From Costus lasius (taxonomy: Eukaryota; Streptophyta; Magnoliopsida; Zingiberales; Costaceae), in NCBI GenBank assembly GCA_027563935.2, contig CM050449.1, forward strand, positions 86,707,178 through 86,771,177: DNA of 64,000 nt, written 5' to 3'. The notes beneath the pieces were generated by a model. That model was given only the letters and a program-made list of their open reading frames with translations, had not been told where the DNA came from and searched no databases. The translations under genes were made by a program, and so were the position numbers. Below, in pieces: positions 1 to 11,629 of the stretch. How positions within the stretch are numbered: position 1 is the first letter of the stretch; every line of letters begins with the position of its first letter.

Positions 1-2250
1 AGATGAGAAGTGCAGTGTAAAAAAAAGAGAAGAAAGAAAGAAAGCGCCGGATCTGAAAGGAGTGGAAGAGGATAAACAAGGGGAGAATTGATACGAAGCA
101 AAACATCAAGAGAATAAACAAAGAGCAGAAAGTTATAATCAGAAGAATCCATAAAAATACAGGAAGTAAAATTCTCAGAACCGACAAAGATATTTGGAGA
201 AGAACAAGTGCAAATACCCACTGAGTTCTCTGCTGCGTTCCTCGGAGCTGGGTCTGGGTGTCAAAACAAGTCCAGCAAAGAAAAGGAACCTGCTACAAAC
301 GCCGCGAAGGGGATCACAAGCAAATACGTGATTAAACTTTCGTCTCCTCTCTCTGTCTTTGCTGCGAGGCAAAGGGGTTCAACGGACAAAGATAACAAAA
401 AAAATTAACAAAAGTTGATCACCTAGTTCGCTAAAAGGAAGAATCTCGAACTAGCAAAGAGCAATGAGAAAAGGAGAGAGAAGTATCGTGAAATCTCAAT
501 AGAGAGGAAGAAATAAAAAAAAACTCTCGGCGATAAAAAAAAGAAAGAGAGAGAAAAGGAGAATTGCAGAAGACCATATCAAATAGCAAGAAGTCAAAAT
601 CGAGAAAATCCGAACCGACACTAAAAAGAGAGATAAGAATAAATACTTGCTAATTGTCGCTGAGCACTTCGCCTCTCCCAGCAGTATTGCCTCAAATTCC
701 AGAGTGAAGAAACAAGCAATTACCTCTTTCAATTTGCTGTTCCGAACAAGTAATCGTCTTTCGGTAAAATTATTTAGCGTTAAAAGGCTGGAAGGATAGT
801 AGAAAACCAGAATTTATGTCTTACCTTAAGCAAGGAAGAACTATTAATCTTCAACATTCGCCGAAGAAATATGAGATTACCATAGTTCAGGGGCGCTGCA
901 ACTCGTGAATTTTTTTTTATGATTCTTTCAACCAAAAAGAATACCTTCAAGGTTGGAAATTCTTGGCAAAATTAAGCTTGCTTCTGAATTTGGAAAGGGA
1001 GTCATCACTAGAGGATTTTTTTTTTCTTGATATTTCCTTCTTTGCCGGATGAATCCTATCAACTAATCACTAATCTCCAATTCTCCACCTGTATTCCGTT
1101 ATCAATCGCAAGCCCCTTAGTGATTCCACCCCAGTCCTTCACTTCTTCAAGTTCTCCCCTCACTTCCCAGCTTTAGGGGCAGGGGTCAGTTAAAGCTCCA
1201 TCCGTCGTTTGTACTCGGCACTCAGCAGTTGAAGCCAAAAGCAGAAATCAGAATCAAATTTTATCTCCTCCTCTACATGCCCGATTCGGCAACCACCGCA
1301 GCCTTCCCCGAATCTCAGCCTTAAGCCTTCTCCCCCACCAAAAGCATCACCATCTACCCTTTCTCCCTCGTCACCACCACCTTGCCAACGAGCAGCTAGC
1401 GATCATTCTCAGTAATGCCAACCTCCTCCTCCTCCCTTGTGACCTTCGACGCCATTTCCTCACCATCTCCACTGAAAGCTGTTCACCCGCTGAAAGAACC
1501 GGAGACCTAGATTCCCACTGCCTCCCCTGTTTCCATGGGTTCCGCTCCAACTCCATACGAACTGTAACCATAGCCTTAACCACTACCTCTGCAGCAATCG
1601 CTAGCTACCATTCCGTCAGCAGTCGTCGATGCCCAATACTCGCCGACGCTTCCATTAGAACAATTGAAGATCCAGATCCCAGTTGATCTCTCCCATTCCT
1701 CGTTGATGCGGCGATCGATCCGAAGAACAGCTTGCCACCTCCTTCCCCAATAGCATCTCAACCGCCTCTGCAAGCCCTAGCGCAACCTTGTCTTCTTTAA
1801 CCTGGATGTCTTCTCCTTTACTTCGACCTTCGTTGATGCTGCTGAAAGACGTCACTGCCTGAAACGATACCGCCACGGGTCGACATCGCCGCCACTTCCA
1901 GCTGCGGACGAACACTCGTCCCCTCCGGTGCATGCATAGAAGGCCGATTCTACCACTCGTCGATGCCATCTCCCATAAACTACGCATCCCCTACGCTTTC
2001 AGCCGTCTGATCAAATCTACCTCAAATCCAACTACACACGAACTGCAACTTCATCACAGTTGCCACCGCCATCTGCAATTGCTTCACAACTGCCATCGCC
2101 CCTGTGGGTAGCGTCTCTAGCAGAATCAACCCACAGCTATCGCCGAAATGTCGTTCAGAATCATCCGAGGGATGAGTAGTCAAAGAACTATTTTACCCTT
2201 TGACTTTAATCATAATGACAATAAAAAAAATCTCAATTTCGCCACTCAAA
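1..2250. other. Unassigned region, no supported gene
   Basis: No open frame of convincing length or recognisable family was found. Positions 1-700 are purine-rich with many GAAA/GAGA runs. Positions 1140-2150 are richer in GC with CTCC/CGCC triplet runs, and the strings there resemble LTR or 5'UTR sequence of repeats rather than conserved protein. It may be part of an old retroelement, since it runs directly into repeat arrays, but no LTR border, primer site or polyprotein motif is visible. Confidence 0.4.
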
Positions 2251-2268
2251 TAAAAAAAAAAAAAAAAA

Positions 2269-2299
<31 letters not shown>
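2251..2299. repeat. Poly-A followed by (TAA)n microsatellite
   Basis: A run of A is followed by about ten copies of ATA/TAA. It is a simple low-complexity tract at the edge of the hairpin-array region. Confidence 0.9.
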
Positions 2300-2449
2300 G
2301 AATATATGTGTGATGAAAAAAGATGAGATGACATTAACACAATCATAGTTGGTTTAGTCACGGCTAAAGATTTCGACTTAACTCAAGTCACGTCTCGCAT
2401 GGATTAAAAAAAAGGGTGAATATCCATTAATACTTAGAGCCTCGAACTA

Positions 2450-2548
2450 GTGCGATGAAATATTATTTGGGAGGTGCGTACGTCGACGTTCATCGTCGGG
2501 GTATAACTCCTCAATATGACGCTGCATTCGTCGAGGCTGAAGTATTTT
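2450..2548. repeat. Left copy of module flanking the hairpin array
   Basis: This module (key string GAAATATTATTTGGGAGGTG, then CGTACGTCGACG and an ACTCCTCAATATGACG segment) is repeated in diverged form at 3185-3280 (GGAATATTGTTTGGGAGATG, CGTATGTCGATG, GCTCCTTAATATGACA). The copies are about 735 bp apart in the same orientation and bracket the hairpin array, so array plus module may be one period of a larger repeat. Confidence 0.75.
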
Positions 2549-2564
2549 CTCCTTAAAAAAATTT

Positions 2565-3175
2565 AAATTATCCAAGACAGCGCTAGGCCGGGTAATTTTC
2601 AAAATTAAATTATCCAACACGCCCTAGGTCGGGTAATTTTCCAAATTAAATTATCCAATACGCTGCAAGGCTGAGTAATTTCCAAAATTCAAATTATCCA
2701 ACACGCTGCAAGGCCGGATAATTTTCCCAAATTTAAATATCCAATACGCCGCACGTCCAGATATTTTTTTAAAATCAAATTATCCAACACGCCCAAAGGC
2801 CGGGTAATTTTCTAAATTAAATTATCCAATACACCGCAAGACCGAATAATTTCTTCAAATTTAAATATCCAACAAGTCACAAGACCGGTTATTTTACAAA
2901 TTAAATTATCAACAAGCCGCAAGGCCGGATAATTTCTTCAAATTTAAATATCCAACAAGTTGCAAGACTGGATATTTTACAAATTAAATTATCTAACAAG
3001 CCGCAAGGCCAGATAATTTCTTCAAATTTAAATATCCAACAAGTCGCAAGACTAGATATTTTCAACAAGTCGCAAGACTGGATATTTTTAAATTCAAATT
3101 ATCCAATAAGCCCAAAGCTGGATAATTTCCTCAAGTCGCAAGATTGGATCTTCCAAATTCAATATCCAACATGCC
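2565..3175. repeat. Tandem array of ~15 dyad-symmetric 41-bp units
   Basis: Each unit has a left arm AAATTATCC (or AAATATCC), a 15-16-nt spacer such as AACAAGCCGCAAGGCC, and a right arm that is the reverse complement (GGATAATTT or GGATATTT). Two unit types alternate in the second half. The arm types match within almost every unit: long left arms go with long right arms, short with short. A/G changes in the right arm (GGGTAATTT, AGATAATTT) are mostly compatible with G-T pairing or a matching left change. The function is unknown and no coding potential was seen. Confidence 0.85.
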
Positions 3176-3184
3176 TTAATACAT

Positions 3185-3280
3185 TACGATGGAATATTGT
3201 TTGGGAGATGCGTATGTCGATGTTTACCATTTGGGCGTAGCTCCTTAATATGACATTTTGTTGCCTAGGCCGGATATTAT
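3185..3280. repeat. Right copy of module flanking the hairpin array
   Basis: This is the diverged direct copy of 2450-2548. It is followed by another GGCCGGATATTATC fragment of the array type, which suggests a second, mostly lost, array period. Confidence 0.7.
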
Positions 3281-4325
3281 CTAATAAGCCATCTCAAGAT
3301 TAAACATTTGACAAATACGAATTGCCCAAATTGATAATAGCTCATTTCTTTCATCGCTTATGTATCAAGTCAAGCCATGTATTTTCATAATGTTCATGAA
3401 TAAAATTTTTTTGTCTTATATTATATTTCATAATATAGATCTCTTAATCAAAGGTTCCCAGACTTTAGGGATAATTAACAATGAGCGCTTGCGCTTATTG
3501 GAAGCCAGAGCCCATTAAACAAAAAACCTTATTAATTTAAGGTGAATTTGAAAATGATCATATTACATTTTAACATGTAACACTTTTGACCCCACATTTA
3601 ATTTATCTGTTTTTTCTTGATGGGAATTTTTATGAATAGAAAATTGGTGATATTTCTTTAAACTGAGATTTGCTCCAACTCCTCTGGTTGAGCGATCTAA
3701 GGTCATGAGTTATATTATACCACGAGTTGGTATACTTTAAGTCTGTTGCAATCAAGTATCAATAACGATTTAAATACCATGCCACTAACTGGCTTTCTCC
3801 AGAAATGAATAATAATAAAAAATAAAAAATAAAGAGAAGAAAGAAAGCTCTAGGTTAAGTGGACAACTCCGTTGACCTTATGATTGAGACTATAAGTTAA
3901 ATTATACTGCTCTGTGGTATACTTTAAACAATGTTATGATGCTAACAGGAAACGACATAACCGTTTAAAGACTAAATTGCTCTAAAAGTCTGTTACCTTT
4001 AACATCACCAAAATTCTTGAAATAAATTTTTTTTCTATTGAGTAAGATAGATTTATCAAGTTGAAAGTATCTGGTATTTAGTGCGTGAAGAATGCACACT
4101 ATAACATGAGTTGTGAATTTTGTCTTTCTTAGATTGTAACCTCTTGGGAATTTATCTCTATTATGATTTTTCTTGAATTACTTGAGTTTTAAAAAGTTGA
4201 TTGCTTAAATTGTGGACTAAGATGTCATTAGGGGCAAAAATAGTTGAGAAACCCTTATCTTTATATTCTCTATACACATCCGAATATTGCTTAAGGACAA
4301 GCAAAGCTTTAAGTATAGGGTATTT
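3281..4325. other. AT-rich intergenic stretch, nothing recognised
   Basis: AT-rich DNA without a credible open frame. No terminal repeats or protein homology could be recognised by reading. Confidence 0.5.
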
Positions 4326-4647
4326 TGATGCGTTGCATTTACATCATACTTTATACCAAATTTTAGTGTTTTTTACTTCACTTGGTATGGAATCTTCATT
4401 TTTCTTGGTTTTTTTGTGAAAATACAAGTAAAATGGCATAAAATTGATGGATTTTATGAGTTTTGAAGCCATAGCATGATTCCCGAGGAAATTACGAGGT
4501 CGCACGTCAAATTTGGGGCAAAAACAGTGACAGACACGACTTTCACGGCCGCAGCCGTCAGTTTTTCGGCCGGCCATGATTTTTGCGTTCGAAGGGTGAA
4601 AACGCGGCTAAGTAAAAAAGTTCACAGAAACTTTCACGGGTGAAGCC
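4326..4647 (+). mobile_element. Gypsy-type solo LTR, left part
   Basis: The LTR starts with TGATGCG and is interrupted at 4648 by a Copia element. It resumes at 13850 and ends with CGCATCA at 14961, so the ends are TG...CA and mutually complementary. Much of it aligns with the solo LTR at 18997-20471 (shared GTCAAATTTGG, GCGTTCGAAGGGTGAAA, CACAGAAACTTTCACGGGTGA). The interior holds several TTCACGG/CCGTGAA dyads. No internal retroelement sequence follows, and no matching target duplication is seen outside (TATTT left, CTTAC right). Confidence 0.75.
4643..4647. other. Target-site duplication of Copia element (left)
   Basis: AAGCC directly precedes the Copia 5' LTR and is repeated exactly at 13845-13849 after the 3' LTR. 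Five bases is the normal Copia duplication length. Removing the element plus one copy rejoins the solo LTR in register with its relative (GGGTGAAGCCGTGAATCC). Confidence 0.95.
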
Positions 4648-6864
4648 TGTTGGTGTATATGCCCTGAAGACCAATGTATTGACATGGTCAGGCATTGTTT
4701 GAATGTACTTTGATAGAACTATTATTATTTTTGTGGGCATGGTCGTTATTATGCAGACTTCTCTACCTGCGTTGATGTATTGAGTTGTATAAATAATGTC
4801 CCAGAAGTTTGGATTGGATCCATTCTCATAAGCTATCCCCAGACAAGGTACCTTAGCAGATATGGGACAGCTTTGGTACATGTGAGACTGGTGTATGGGC
4901 TGGTTATGTGCGGGGCACAGTAACGCAGACATACACAGGTGCATTGGATGCACTGGAGTGATCCACCGTGAGGATTGACTTGTCTAGTCAACAAGTCAAT
5001 CTCACATGCAAGAGGTTTGCATTGATCCTTAGACTTGAGGTATTCACGTCTAGACTTGATGATGGGTATGCTTTAATACAGTCTTACGTCTCTCCGTAAT
5101 TGGGAGATCAAAACGACTGTTATTGGGTATGTCATAAGTCATGTAGAGACATGGATGACCAATAGTAGGATTTGCCCCTTCCTTATTGGAAGCATGATAT
5201 CCACTCGGGGCGCCCCAGCTTATTGGTGCATGATAGGAAAGTGTGGCCACACTTGTTGAGTCATGACCAATGCATTGGATAATAAACTTGAGACTAATCC
5301 AATGGCAGGATATCAGCTTAGGCAAAGGGATCTGTAATGCAATAGGAATCCTCGTTGCTTGTTAGGAGTTGTTGCCATAATGACTTAAGTCCTATGACAT
5401 GGGTAGTAGTGATGTGTTGCTAGATACCCCTCACTACTTATGATGTTTACATCATTGCCATCGTCATATGGATCCTACGGGGTCACACGCAATAGACTCT
5501 TGACGTTGCTTTATTCAGAAGCCTTAGGATCAAGTTATTGGATAACTTGGATCCATTTGAAAGATTTCATCAGCGCCAATGGGCCTGATGAGTTGGAAGA
5601 AAGTTATTGGAGCCAAACTTCATTTTTGGCAGGTTGACCCGAAATTGACCTAGATTGGTCACATTTGGATTATGGTTGCATTGGATTAGATCCAATGGCT
5701 TAATCAACCTATGCCATGAAGTTTGGGCTAGCTCATTATCCAATGAGGCCCAATAATTAGTTGTCATGAAGAGGAATTGGCTTAAAAGGGTATAATGGGG
5801 AGAAATCTCACCCCATTGGCGCCTAGGGGTATAATGGGGTGAGGGAGGCGCCTTTGCTTCATTATGGAAGTAAAGAGCGCCTAGCCCTTCTTCCTTGGAT
5901 AGAATACTTGCCTCTAAGGCACGTCTTGGGGCTGATATGGCTTAAGGACTCTTTTGGAAAGAGCTTGGGCGCATATGAGAAGTAGGAAGATGTTTATGGT
6001 AAAGTCTTGGAGACTTTCCTTATGAACCCTACATGCACCCAAACCCTTACCCTAGCCGAATTCTTCATGTTGCGCCTAGCCACTTAGCCTTTGATGGTAA
6101 GAATGCATTTGAGGCATGTCCTGGGCTGATATAGTGCTTGGACTTTTATGGATAGGTTGAATGAGGTTTATGGTAAAGTCTTGGAGACTTTCCTTACTTC
6201 AAGACACCTCATCCTAGCCATACACTTGGCATGATCCTAGCCCTTGCTCAAACCGCCTCTAGTCCTATTTATAGGACCCATTGTCGCCCTCTCTAGTTGA
6301 TGAACACTTGGAGACATGAACAAACATAGAGGGGCGAAAGCAAGGGCAAAGGGCGACAACATCAGAGTGGCGCAACCCTTCTTCCAACAAGTGACCGCAA
6401 GTCTTCTCCTTCCTCTCCTCTTGGCGTGACTTGGAGAAGGACTTGGTGGTGCAATTAACCCCTAATCTTCCTCAAGGCCGAAACTCATCTTCTCCCTCTT
6501 CTCTTGGAGTGAAGAGGATAAGGAGTTGGCGGCATCTTCCTTGCACTTGGCGCATGAACCTTGGAGGTGGCGCAAGAGGAGTGAAGGAACCCTAAGGCTT
6601 GATTCTCTTCCCGAGGCTAGCACCAAACGTGGAAGGGAGCAACGATCAAGGAGTCGACGCGTGGATACTTGTAGAGGGCGAACACTTGGGCGCCTTCAAC
6701 ATGGCTTCGACATCTAGACAAGCAAAAGAGGTACATCTCTAACACATCCTTGTGTCTTCTCTCTCGCATGGATCCTTGGGACTGGAATGTGTTTTGGGTG
6801 TAATGTTTCTTCCGCTGCATCCTGGGACTGCAAAATTTTAAATTACACCCGGCATTCCCTAACA
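4648..6864 (+). mobile_element. Copia element 5' LTR (2217 bp)
   Basis: Starts TGTTGGTG and ends CCCTAACA. It aligns over its full length with 11630-13844. By eye there are about 19 substitutions and one 2-bp indel (ACAC versus AC near 4931). Nearly all substitutions are C/T or G/A transitions. Divergence is therefore close to 0.9%, a recent insertion. The open frames inside the LTRs are mirrored in both copies and resemble no known protein. Confidence 0.95.
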
Positions 6865-6865
6865 G

Positions 6866-6877
6866 TGGTATCAGAGC
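6866..6877 (+). other. Primer-binding site for initiator tRNA-Met
   Basis: TGGTATCAGAGC lies one base after the 5' LTR. It is the standard plant Copia primer site, complementary to the 3' end of initiator tRNA-Met. It sets the element's plus orientation. Confidence 0.93.
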
Positions 6878-8395
6878 TACTTGCGAGAAACACAAGGTGT
6901 ACGTTTGCTTGTGTGAAAAATTTTTGGAAAATTTTTCGTTCATCCATGCGCGTTTAACCTAGAAGGCGCTTTCATCCAAACTTCTTTCATCAATTTTTTA
7001 TGACCGAAATTTGGGTTGTGTTTATGATGGATTTAAGACCAAAGGCGCACGTAGTTTTGTCAAGTAGGACGGGCATTGTGTCTTCGGACTGGCCAGGTCT
7101 CTTGATCTGACAAAATTGCCAGCCGATAGGGTCCATGAAATCATCATGAAACTTGATCCCAATTTTAGCATAAATTTGATAAAGAGAGTGCTTTGGATGG
7201 AGTTGGCGCATAAGGGGATAAAATTTGATTATTACGGTTTTTTAAATTTTATATATGCGCCACTTGTCTCTTCCATGGGTTGATGTGGTCATAGCGAGTG
7301 CCCTCCTGTGTTGTGATGTAGAAGCATGTTTCCACCTGTAATGAATGCTTGTAAAATCTTTCTATCACCTGCGTGTGGTTCCTCCCCTTCTTGATGTAAA
7401 ATTTTAATCTTTCCTTAGAATAGATGTAGAATTGTTTACATGAGATAGGTTAAGGTTCATCAAAGACAACAAGGAGCCTTCTTCAATCGGAGTCAGAAGT
7501 GGCGCCAGCTTTGGAAGCATGGTGATGGACTTGCGGCTGAAGGAAGGACACTTGCTTTCGGCTTCTGGCATGGGCTGATTTGCTTCAGGGACTCGCAACC
7601 CTTGGATGCACAATAACATGTCACATGGCTCGTGACAAGTTATGTGTATGAAAAGGGCTATAACCATATCGACCAAAATAGCATACCTGTGATGGTTTAT
7701 TATTTTGTCCATAGCATGCCTGTGATGTTTTTCCTTTGCTGCCATAACCATAGGAAAACTGCATGCTAGAAAAGAATAAAAAATAAACATGCAAAAACTC
7801 TCAATACAATATCAAGTCGATAGCCTTCTAACGCGTAGCCCTCATCAAACTATCAATCGGTGGTGTTGTGAACTGTTTCCCACCCTCGTGGGACACACCC
7901 ACTCATCTTTAGAAGGTGTGTGGTGACAATGATTTCCCCAGTCCAGTTTTAACCTGGGCGTGCCTTCGCAAGGAAATTTGTTGGCCCTGGGCATAACGGT
8001 AAGGACCAGACTTGACTAGTTTTTCATATGTCATTGACATGATGAATTACTAGAGGCAGTTGTTAAGAGGATAGGGTTTTGTGTTGTATCCAGCCCTCGC
8101 TGGACACAAGGCACCTAGTCTGTCTCAACTAAGAGGAATTGTGCATGGCACAATTGGCTGGCATGCCTACCTAAGGAAGCATGAGACTCTCTGTGCATCT
8201 CAACTCACCCTCGTGAGTCGCGGAGACCTTATGTGAAATTAGGATCCTACTCACCTATTTCCATGTTGAGTTAGAGAGTTCTCAACTTGTTTTGGAAGTA
8301 GTGGGAGCATAGCATTTAATTTAAAGTCCTTGTTAAATGCTTTATCATTGTACTTACTTTACCTATTTGCTTATTGTAGAAGGCATCTCTTGATC
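6878..8395 (+). other. Copia 5' leader with three stem-loops
   Basis: A long noncoding leader lies between primer site and gag remnant. It contains three 16-nt hairpins with identical CCTC loops: TCCCAC-CCTC-GTGGGA (7878-7893), TCCAGC-CCTC-GCTGGA (8089-8104) and ACTCAC-CCTC-GTGAGT (8203-8218). About 7860-8230 is recognisably similar, on the opposite strand, to 54990-55370 in the minus-strand Copia element, including the hairpins and a CCCAGTCCAGTTTTAACCTGG-like segment. A role in RNA packaging, dimerisation or translation is inference only. Confidence 0.8.
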
Positions 8396-8400
8396 TAAGA

Positions 8401-8943
8401 TTGAAACCTTATAAACATAAACTGGATGGGATAAATTGGACAAAATGGTTCAAGATTTTGTCCAAGATACTGAAACAAGAAAATAAGGTGCATCTTCTTG
8501 AAAGACCTCCATCCCAGCCCAGTGTGTATTTCACTAATGACTGGGAGTGGAATGTCTATCTTGAACATTGTGAAGATAACGATCAGTACACTGCTCTTGT
8601 CTTAGAGTGCATGACCCCAGAGGTCAAGGTTGAATGTGATGAGATGAGGATCTATGATCTAATCATACATCTCAAAGGTCTCTTCACACCATGCTCTATA
8701 GACAATGATCAGGAGAGTTCTGTTGGATCTTCAGAATGTGTGCCTGAATCTGAGAAAGACCATGGTTCTGTATCTTCGAAGCTAATACTTCGGAAGACTG
8801 GGAATGCATGGGTATTTCGAAGAGGATTGATGGCCAAGAAGAGCATGGCAAAGAGGAAGGGATGTAATCCATCCGCTTCAGGTATTGTGTTACCAAGGTC
8901 TTTTGTCTACTTCTTATTCATGGGTACTGGGTACCGTATGTGA
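8401..8943 (+). pseudogene. Copia Gag remnant
   Basis: The 180-residue open frame begins with KLDGINWTKWFKIL, the usual start of a Copia Gag (substrate-like N-terminal motif with WxxW/F spacing), followed by VHLLERPPSQP and WEWNVYLEHCEDNDQYTALVLECM. This matches the Gag core layout. The frame has no ATG at its beginning, ends early, and shows no CCHC zinc knuckle. It is therefore a decayed coat protein that would need help from another element. It is separated from the integrase remnant by sequence with many stops. Confidence 0.65.
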
Positions 8944-9179
8944 GGCTCACATATGTTTTACATGTGCAAGAGCTCAAAAGAAGTAGGACGAAGAGGCTTG
9001 ATGGGATCGACTCTCGGGTCAGGCACGGAGCATTGGATGCTGCTGTTGATATCATCTCACTGCCTTGAAGACTTTATATAGAACTTTGCTATTATGTATC
9101 AGCTTATGTATTAGAACATCATTCCTTTTGGAAAGGACTTCAGTTTGAAATAATAAATAATATTTTTCTTTAATATGAG

Positions 9180-9720
9180 ATGTTCTATTGAAGTGATACA
9201 GTTGACAATAGTTTGTGGTTCTATATGTGATACAAGATATTCAATAAACATCCTCTTATAGCATTGTCTCTTGAACCATAGAACAATGGTCACATCCAAA
9301 AGCCCATGGACTATTGGGATCATTGTCCTCACAGGACTATGATACATGTGAGCCTAGTTCAAAGGAACAATGTGACAGATGCTGCCTTCACCGAAAAGGG
9401 TGGAAGGAGTAGTGACTTGTTGGATCTATTGCACAGCAATGTAAGTGGACCCATGTAAACAAGCACTAAGAGGAGTTATATACTTCATTAGGTGTGGGTA
9501 TGCCTTACGCAACCTAAGAACTTTGAAAAATCCAAGAAGTTCACAAATGAAGTATTAGTCAAAGCACCTTGATTGGATCAAGATGATTAGTGGAGAATTT
9601 GATGACTATCCTAAGAAGTGTGGAGTTATCTCACAGCTTACTTAGTATACCACTGTGTGGTGAATTTCAAGGAAAGAAAAGGAACACATTGGATGTGGTT
9701 CCATCTTTGAATAGTCATGC
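9180..9720 (+). pseudogene. Copia GAG-pre-integrase/integrase remnant
   Basis: Broken frames show the usual integrase-entry layout: NGHIQKP in place of a GHI(x)KK(R) zinc-finger segment, then FTEKGGRSSDLLDLLHSNVSGPM around 9385-9460. This corresponds to the FTGKGERASDLLxLIHTDVCGPM block that opens the Copia integrase core. Around 9597-9640, EFDDYPKKCGVISQLT matches the block before the second catalytic Asp to Glu spacing. Several stops and deletions remove catalytic residues, so no functional enzyme is encoded. Confidence 0.6.
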
Positions 9721-10129
9721 AAATATACTACTATGATGCCATGCAAATAGATGTACTGCTACTCCATAAGAAAATGTCTAATTTAGCTTTTGAGTTGCGA
9801 ACTGCAAATATCCCATTTCTTCAATGGAATTGGGAATGTAATGTGCAGTGATTCAAAAATATATATTTGTGGTGCACTATAGAGTGCTAATTCTATCCCA
9901 TGGAGAACAAAATATTTGTTGCTCAAACTGCTGTCTCTCTTGAGAAAGTATTTCTTTTGAAAGAAACTAGTGGGAGTAGATTTGATTTGGACAAGGTCCA
10001 GAATCAACCACAATATAATTAGACACAGATGGAGAGAAAAATCTCACATACAGGTTGAAAGTCAACCTGAGGTTCAAGTAAACACAGGAATAACATAAGT
10101 CTGGACCGATTCGATATGCTGGGCATGAC

Positions 10130-11340
10130 GAATTTTTCATCAAGCATGAACCTAAGACTTATGAGGAAATGGAAGCGGTCGGTGGACCAGATTCCAAGAA
10201 ATGGCTAAGGGCCATGAGAACCATAATGGACTCCATGTCTGTTAATCAAGTCTGGGACTTGGATGAGGTGCCAAAAGGGGTAATTCCCACAGGCTATAAA
10301 TAAATCTTCTAGGAAGATAGACATGGAAGGTAACATTGTTACTTTAGAAGGCAAGCTAGTGAATAATGATTTCAGGCAAATCCACTGGGTGGATAATGAT
10401 GAAATTTTCACCAATAGCTGAGCTTTAAGTCCATTAGGGATCTGCTTGTTATAATTTCATGATCAAATATGGCATGTTGTTATGATAACTGCTTTTCTTG
10501 CATGGACATCTGAAAAGATATCTATAAGGAAATAGCCAGAAGGTTCTCATATCAAGGCCATATAGATATGCATGATGTTATGCAAGCATGGTTGAAAAAG
10601 CCTGTGTTTACAAGAAGATCAGTGGGAGCACCTTAGTAGTATTTCTTGATGATTGATGATATTCTCCTCACATGGAATAACATCTCAGCTCTTCACATAG
10701 TGAAGAAAAAGAAAGATATGTATTTCGAGAAGAATGATCTAGGGAATGATGCCTACATCCTAGGCATGAGGATCTATAAATAGAGATCCAAGAAAGTCAT
10801 TGCCCTATAGTCAATCTATGTTCATCCAAGAGTTTCTGGAGAGGTTTATATTGGATGACTCCAAACATTGATACCTTCCAGGAAGATATGGTCTGACTCT
10901 CTCAAACATGTGTGTCCTGTGACACAGCTGGAGAGTATTAACATGGGTCCAAAGTCCTGATACATGGTATGTAGGATGGATCATGTTTTGAATAACATAC
11001 TCAAGACCATTTGTGGCAAATGCTTGGAGCATAGCCAGCAAGTTTCAATCAGATCTTAGTGTTTAACACTAGATGGCTGTGAAAGCAATCCTTATATATA
11101 TACTTGGGAAGTATAAAGGATTGGAGTCTAGTCTATGATAGATAGGAAAGAATTTTGTGCACAGGGGTACACTGACACTTCATTCCAGTCTAGTGACTAT
11201 TGATCACAGCCAGGAGTTGCGCTTTGCCTTGTTATGGTGTTGTGTGCTGAAAGAGCATTATGCAAACCAAAGTGGCAAGATTCTACAAAGAAGGCTGAGT
11301 ACATTGCAGCTCCTTGTGGCAGCCAAGGAGGCAGGTTAAT
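10130..11340 (+). pseudogene. Copia reverse transcriptase/RNase H remnant
   Basis: The segment at 10165-10300 reads EAVGGPDSKKWLRAMRTIMD then NQVWDLDEVPKGVIP, the entry to a Copia reverse transcriptase. After a gap, 10640-10790 holds a damaged YVDD region and YILGMRIYK. 11150-11335 holds GYTDTSFQS and KKAEYIAA, the RNase H signature blocks. There are frequent stops and large deletions, including most of the fingers/palm. The decay is far deeper than the 0.9% divergence of the flanking LTRs. Confidence 0.7.
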
Positions 11341-11616
11341 TCATTTGAACTTGATCTAGTTCATAGTGCTTAATGGTCCAGTATAGTCCTTACTGGGACC
11401 ATAGCATGAGAGAAGGAACTTAATGCTCAAGTATGTACTGCAGCATATCATCTGATCTTAGAGATCATGGATAAGGATGATGATCAAATTTGTTAAAATA
11501 AACACAGATAGCAATCTGGAAAAACCCACTAACCCAACCTCTGGCACAGCGGAAGCTAAATGGGTCATACTAGAGACATTGGAACTGACTAAATACAAGT
11601 TGTCCTTGGTCTTAGT

Positions 11617-11629
11617 GCAAGTGGGAGAT
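11617..11629 (+). other. Polypurine tract of Copia element
   Basis: GCAAGTGGGAGAT lies directly before the 3' LTR. The AAGTGGGAGAT-TGTTG junction is the usual plant Copia second-strand primer site. Confidence 0.85.

Noticed and set aside
2565..3175. CRISPR array
   Set aside because: Units are adjacent without unique spacers, the genome is a plant, and the structure is a tandem dyad repeat.
4558..5767. Open frames inside the Copia LTRs (repeated at 11612-12747)
   Set aside because: They occur identically in both LTRs, have no domain, and read through known LTR sequence.
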